A stretch of 14,866 bases of DNA from Paracoccaceae bacterium (lineage in GTDB: Bacteria > Pseudomonadota > Alphaproteobacteria > Rhodobacterales > Rhodobacteraceae). Of this stretch, positions 13,321 to 14,866 are shown piece after piece (positions within the stretch are counted from its first letter, which is position 1; every line of letters starts with the position of its first letter). The notes beneath the pieces were generated by a model. It searched no databases, was not told the origin of the DNA, and worked only from the letters and a program-made list of their open reading frames with translations. The stretch is taken from assembly GCA_027069385.1 (NCBI GenBank), contig JALXER010000363.1:21142-36007 (forward strand). The letters are read 5' to 3'. Made by a program: the position numbers and the translations under genes.

Positions 13321-14031
13321 TTAAGCAGGAGAAGCAGCCGCCATCCTCTTGTTTGGATTCACAATCGGTGCTCTTTGGAAGCTGTGAATTATTAACCTGC
13401 TGAAGGATGAATTTGACAAAGACGGCGGCGCATCAGGAATTTTTCCATCTCGAATAAGCTTGAAACAATTAAGCTGTTTGCCAGGATACATCACTAGACT
13501 TGGCTTTTCTTCAAGCATGATTGCCGCAACGGCCAGTTCTTCAAGATAATACTCTACGCTTAAATTTCTCATTCCGGCTGAAACATCTGCCGTGCCGTAG
13601 TTTCTAACGTAAAAATTGTCGATATCTTGATCCAACGCCTGACAAAGGACGTCGCAATTCAAATACAATTCTTTAATCTGCCCGATTGTTTCTGGGTACT
13701 TCGGATGATTTAACCACTCATCCCACCGATGAACAGCTACGGGCATTTTAAGCCTCGACAAAATTGGGTCGTTGCGCTCCAGCCAGTCGCTTCCTTCTTG
13801 TCTGGCAATAGCGATAGCTTCTTGTATCGATTTTCCTTCGCCAACATATCTGTATCGGTTGAGCGTATCAGCGACATCAAGTACGCCATGCGTGAAGCCG
13901 CCTTCATTGACCCGGTCAACAATAGCTTCCAGGGCTTCGCCTTCATGGTTTTGGCTTCCCATGCTAATTCCTAGCATAAAGGAAGAATGCGCTTGCCACG
14001 CTGATTTAGCACTTACACTAGTTCTGGCCAT
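13321..14031 (-). CDS. tRNA-dependent cyclodipeptide synthase (XYP-type)
   Basis: A 236-residue protein that I assign to the cyclodipeptide synthase (CDPS) family, enzymes that take two aminoacyl-tRNAs and form a cyclic dipeptide. The N-terminal FMLGISMGSQNHEGEALEAI (18-37) matches the family's GxS...S strand-loop; S26 is the likely nucleophile (AlbC Ser37). DVADTLNRY (52-60), GSDWLERN (80-87) and HRWDEWLNHP (101-110) are typical of the proteobacterial branch. LSVEYYLEELAV (157-168) supplies Y161 and E165 (AlbC Tyr178/Glu182), and MYP (181-183) the Tyr-Pro of the XYP subfamily. ATG 14031 was chosen over ATG 14037 because GAGG lies six bases before 14031 but directly abuts 14037. It overlaps the upstream regulator gene by 14 bases. 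No cyclodipeptide oxidase, P450 or methyltransferase is nearby. Product not predictable. Confidence 0.75.
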   Translation of the reverse strand: MARTSVSAKSAWQAHSSFMLGISMGSQNHEGEALEAIVDRVNEGGFTHGVLDVADTLNRYRYVGEGKSIQEAIAIARQEGSDWLERNDPILSRLKMPVAVHRWDEWLNHPKYPETIGQIKELYLNCDVLCQALDQDIDNFYVRNYGTADVSAGMRNLSVEYYLEELAVAAIMLEEKPSLVMYPGKQLNCFKLIRDGKIPDAPPSLSNSSFSRLIIHSFQRAPIVNPNKRMAAASPA

Positions 14032-14686
14032 TTTCATCCTCGTAAAACACTTTGGATGTTGACTCTTTGGGCTGCTCGGAGTGTGACCAGATGAAATCAA
14101 AATTCCTTTTTGCTTCCTCGGCTATAGTTTTGTCCTGAATGGCAATAACTCTGGGTGTCCCTGCCCAACTTACCAAATAGGCAACGCGATCCGCGTAGAT
14201 GACTTTCACGTCTCCATCGACGAACAGCCCTTCTGGCATCCAGCGGTACTCTTCCACTTTACCCATGATGTAGGTGTTATTTTTCTCGATCAGCGACCGC
14301 ATGGTGATACCATCGCTGCGCATCTTGCGGAGTTGATCAATAACTTCATCTGATGAGCGCCTTTCATCAGACCCACTACACAACATTCGACCTTTCGTTC
14401 TTTTTAGGGTGGCATGAATATCCAAAAGGAGATCGGAATAACAATTCTCCCCTTCATAAATAGTCACAAAATTTTGGGCAGGCTCTATCCCACCAGCCTC
14501 GGTCAATCTGATCCCGCAGGTTTGAAAATATAACTCGATGGTGTTTAGGGTACTTGCTCGCGGCTTTCCCTTCTCGTTTTCAATGTCCGAGATGTTCATC
14601 TTTGAAACGCCAACGGCGTCAGCCAAGGTTTTCTGGTCGATTCCAAGGAAATTTCGCGCAGCTCTAATCTGTTTTGGTGTAATCAT
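14018..14686 (-). CDS. XRE-family regulator with C-terminal TrmB/PLD-like sensor domain
   Basis: A 222-residue protein. Residues 1-60 are an XRE (Cro/C1) helix-turn-helix: TPKQIRAARNFLGIDQKTLADAVGVSKMNISDIENEKGKPR. The rest (about 80-203) contains RMLCSGSDERRSSDEVIDQLRKM, MRSLIEKNN, VYRWMPE-like EEYRWMPE, KVIYADRVAYLVSW and a terminal NFDFIWSHS. This resembles the non-catalytic phospholipase-D-like sensor domain found in TrmB-type regulators; no HKD motif is present, so catalysis is unlikely. It is the first gene of a two-gene operon, overlapping the cyclodipeptide synthase gene by 14 bases. It probably controls the operon and the divergent gene at 14805 from the AT-rich gap. The ATG at 14686 has no clear binding site, so the message may be short-leadered. 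Codon use is more AT-rich than in the left part. Confidence 0.8.
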   Translation of the reverse strand: MITPKQIRAARNFLGIDQKTLADAVGVSKMNISDIENEKGKPRASTLNTIELYFQTCGIRLTEAGGIEPAQNFVTIYEGENCYSDLLLDIHATLKRTKGRMLCSGSDERRSSDEVIDQLRKMRSDGITMRSLIEKNNTYIMGKVEEYRWMPEGLFVDGDVKVIYADRVAYLVSWAGTPRVIAIQDKTIAEEAKRNFDFIWSHSEQPKESTSKVFYEDENGQN

Positions 14687-14804
14687 TTTCTATACTTTTT
14701 ACAAAATAATGTATTTTTTCTATATACTTAACCAATTGTTAACCATTTGTCTATATAAATTCACATTATTGAATATGTAAATTGATTTGGAAGGGGAAAA
14801 TACC
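14687..14804. promoter_or_regulatory. AT-rich divergent promoter region
   Basis: This 118-base gap between divergent genes is far more AT-rich than anything else in the window and is rich in -10-like TATA strings (for example TATATA at 14752-14757). It holds an 11-bp tandem direct repeat (14728-14749) that overlaps a near-palindrome. Promoters for the XRE operon (leftward) and for the gene at 14805 (rightward) are both expected here; exact elements cannot be fixed by eye. Confidence 0.5.
14728..14749. repeat. 11-bp tandem repeat/near-palindrome, candidate XRE operator
   Basis: TTAACCAATTG and TTAACCATTTG are adjacent direct repeats with one mismatch. The first half also forms TTAAC-CAATT-GTTAA (14728-14742), a dyad typical of XRE-family operators. 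It lies 42 bases upstream of the regulator ATG and 55 bases upstream of the divergent gene, a position from which one protein could control both. Confidence 0.45.
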
Positions 14805-14866
14805 ATGATCATATTGAAGAAAATCGGCGGACGTGCCTGGAAAGCGTTTCTTCCGCAAAACGACAA
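14805..14866 (+). CDS. Start of an unidentified gene, cut by the window end
   Basis: An ATG at 14805 is preceded by AAGGGG at 14791-14796 (eight bases away) and opens a frame MIILKKIGGRAWKAFLPQND that runs off the window. Only 20 residues are visible: a basic N-terminus without an obvious signal peptide. The very good binding site and the divergent promoter region to its left make it a likely real gene, possibly controlled by the XRE regulator. The product is unknown. Confidence 0.5.
   Translation, partial: MIILKKIGGRAWKAFLPQND

Overview
The window looks like chromosomal DNA of an alphaproteobacterium, most likely Rhodobacteraceae (Roseobacter-like). The evidence is the GC-rich coding style and the gene order pmbA/tldE – inositol-phosphatase-like – DUF4170 – WaaA-like – lpxK, an arrangement I associate with that family. 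No species can be named from the sequence alone.

Left part (1-3800, + strand): a tightly packed run of five genes. It holds the 3' end of a TldE/PmbA gene, a CysQ/inositol-monophosphatase-family phosphatase, a small DUF4170 protein, a divergent Kdo-transferase-like glycosyltransferase and lipid A 4'-kinase LpxK. Overlaps (537-550, 2820-2833) and short gaps suggest one transcription unit. The last two genes point to lipid A/inner-core LPS synthesis at the inner membrane.

Middle part (3956-8843): a two-gene operon encodes a four-helix DUF4956 membrane protein and a VTC-type (polyphosphate polymerase fold) protein. Two separately transcribed genes for exported glycine-rich proteins follow (5493-6005 with a Tat-like signal, 6174-6728 with a Sec-like signal), and they share a C-terminal 'NGW' domain. 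Converging on them is a NarL/LuxR-type response regulator and its HisKA_3 sensor kinase (6759-8796, - strand). Near-identical GACC-AA/TT-GGTC dyads lie upstream of both glycine-rich genes and of the kinase operon, so the two-component system may control both genes and itself.

Right part (about 8850-14866): accessory DNA. It contains a mobilization module (a MobC-like accessory protein and a MOB relaxase, preceded by an inverted repeat that resembles an oriT arm), two small plasmid/ICE-type hypothetical genes, and a self-inhibited Fic AMP-transferase with tandem repeats and a promoter upstream. A - strand operon follows, with an XRE-family regulator and a tRNA-dependent cyclodipeptide synthase (CDPS) of the XYP type. 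A divergent gene begins at 14805 and runs off the end. Base composition falls visibly towards AT in the last 1.5 kb. No integrase, transposase or replication gene is visible, so the limits of the element lie outside the window or are unmarked.

The most interesting parts are the regulator-CDPS operon on mobile DNA without tailoring enzymes, the shared dyad linking the two-component system to the glycine-rich proteins, and the repeat-rich control region of fic. No rRNA, tRNA or CRISPR array was seen.
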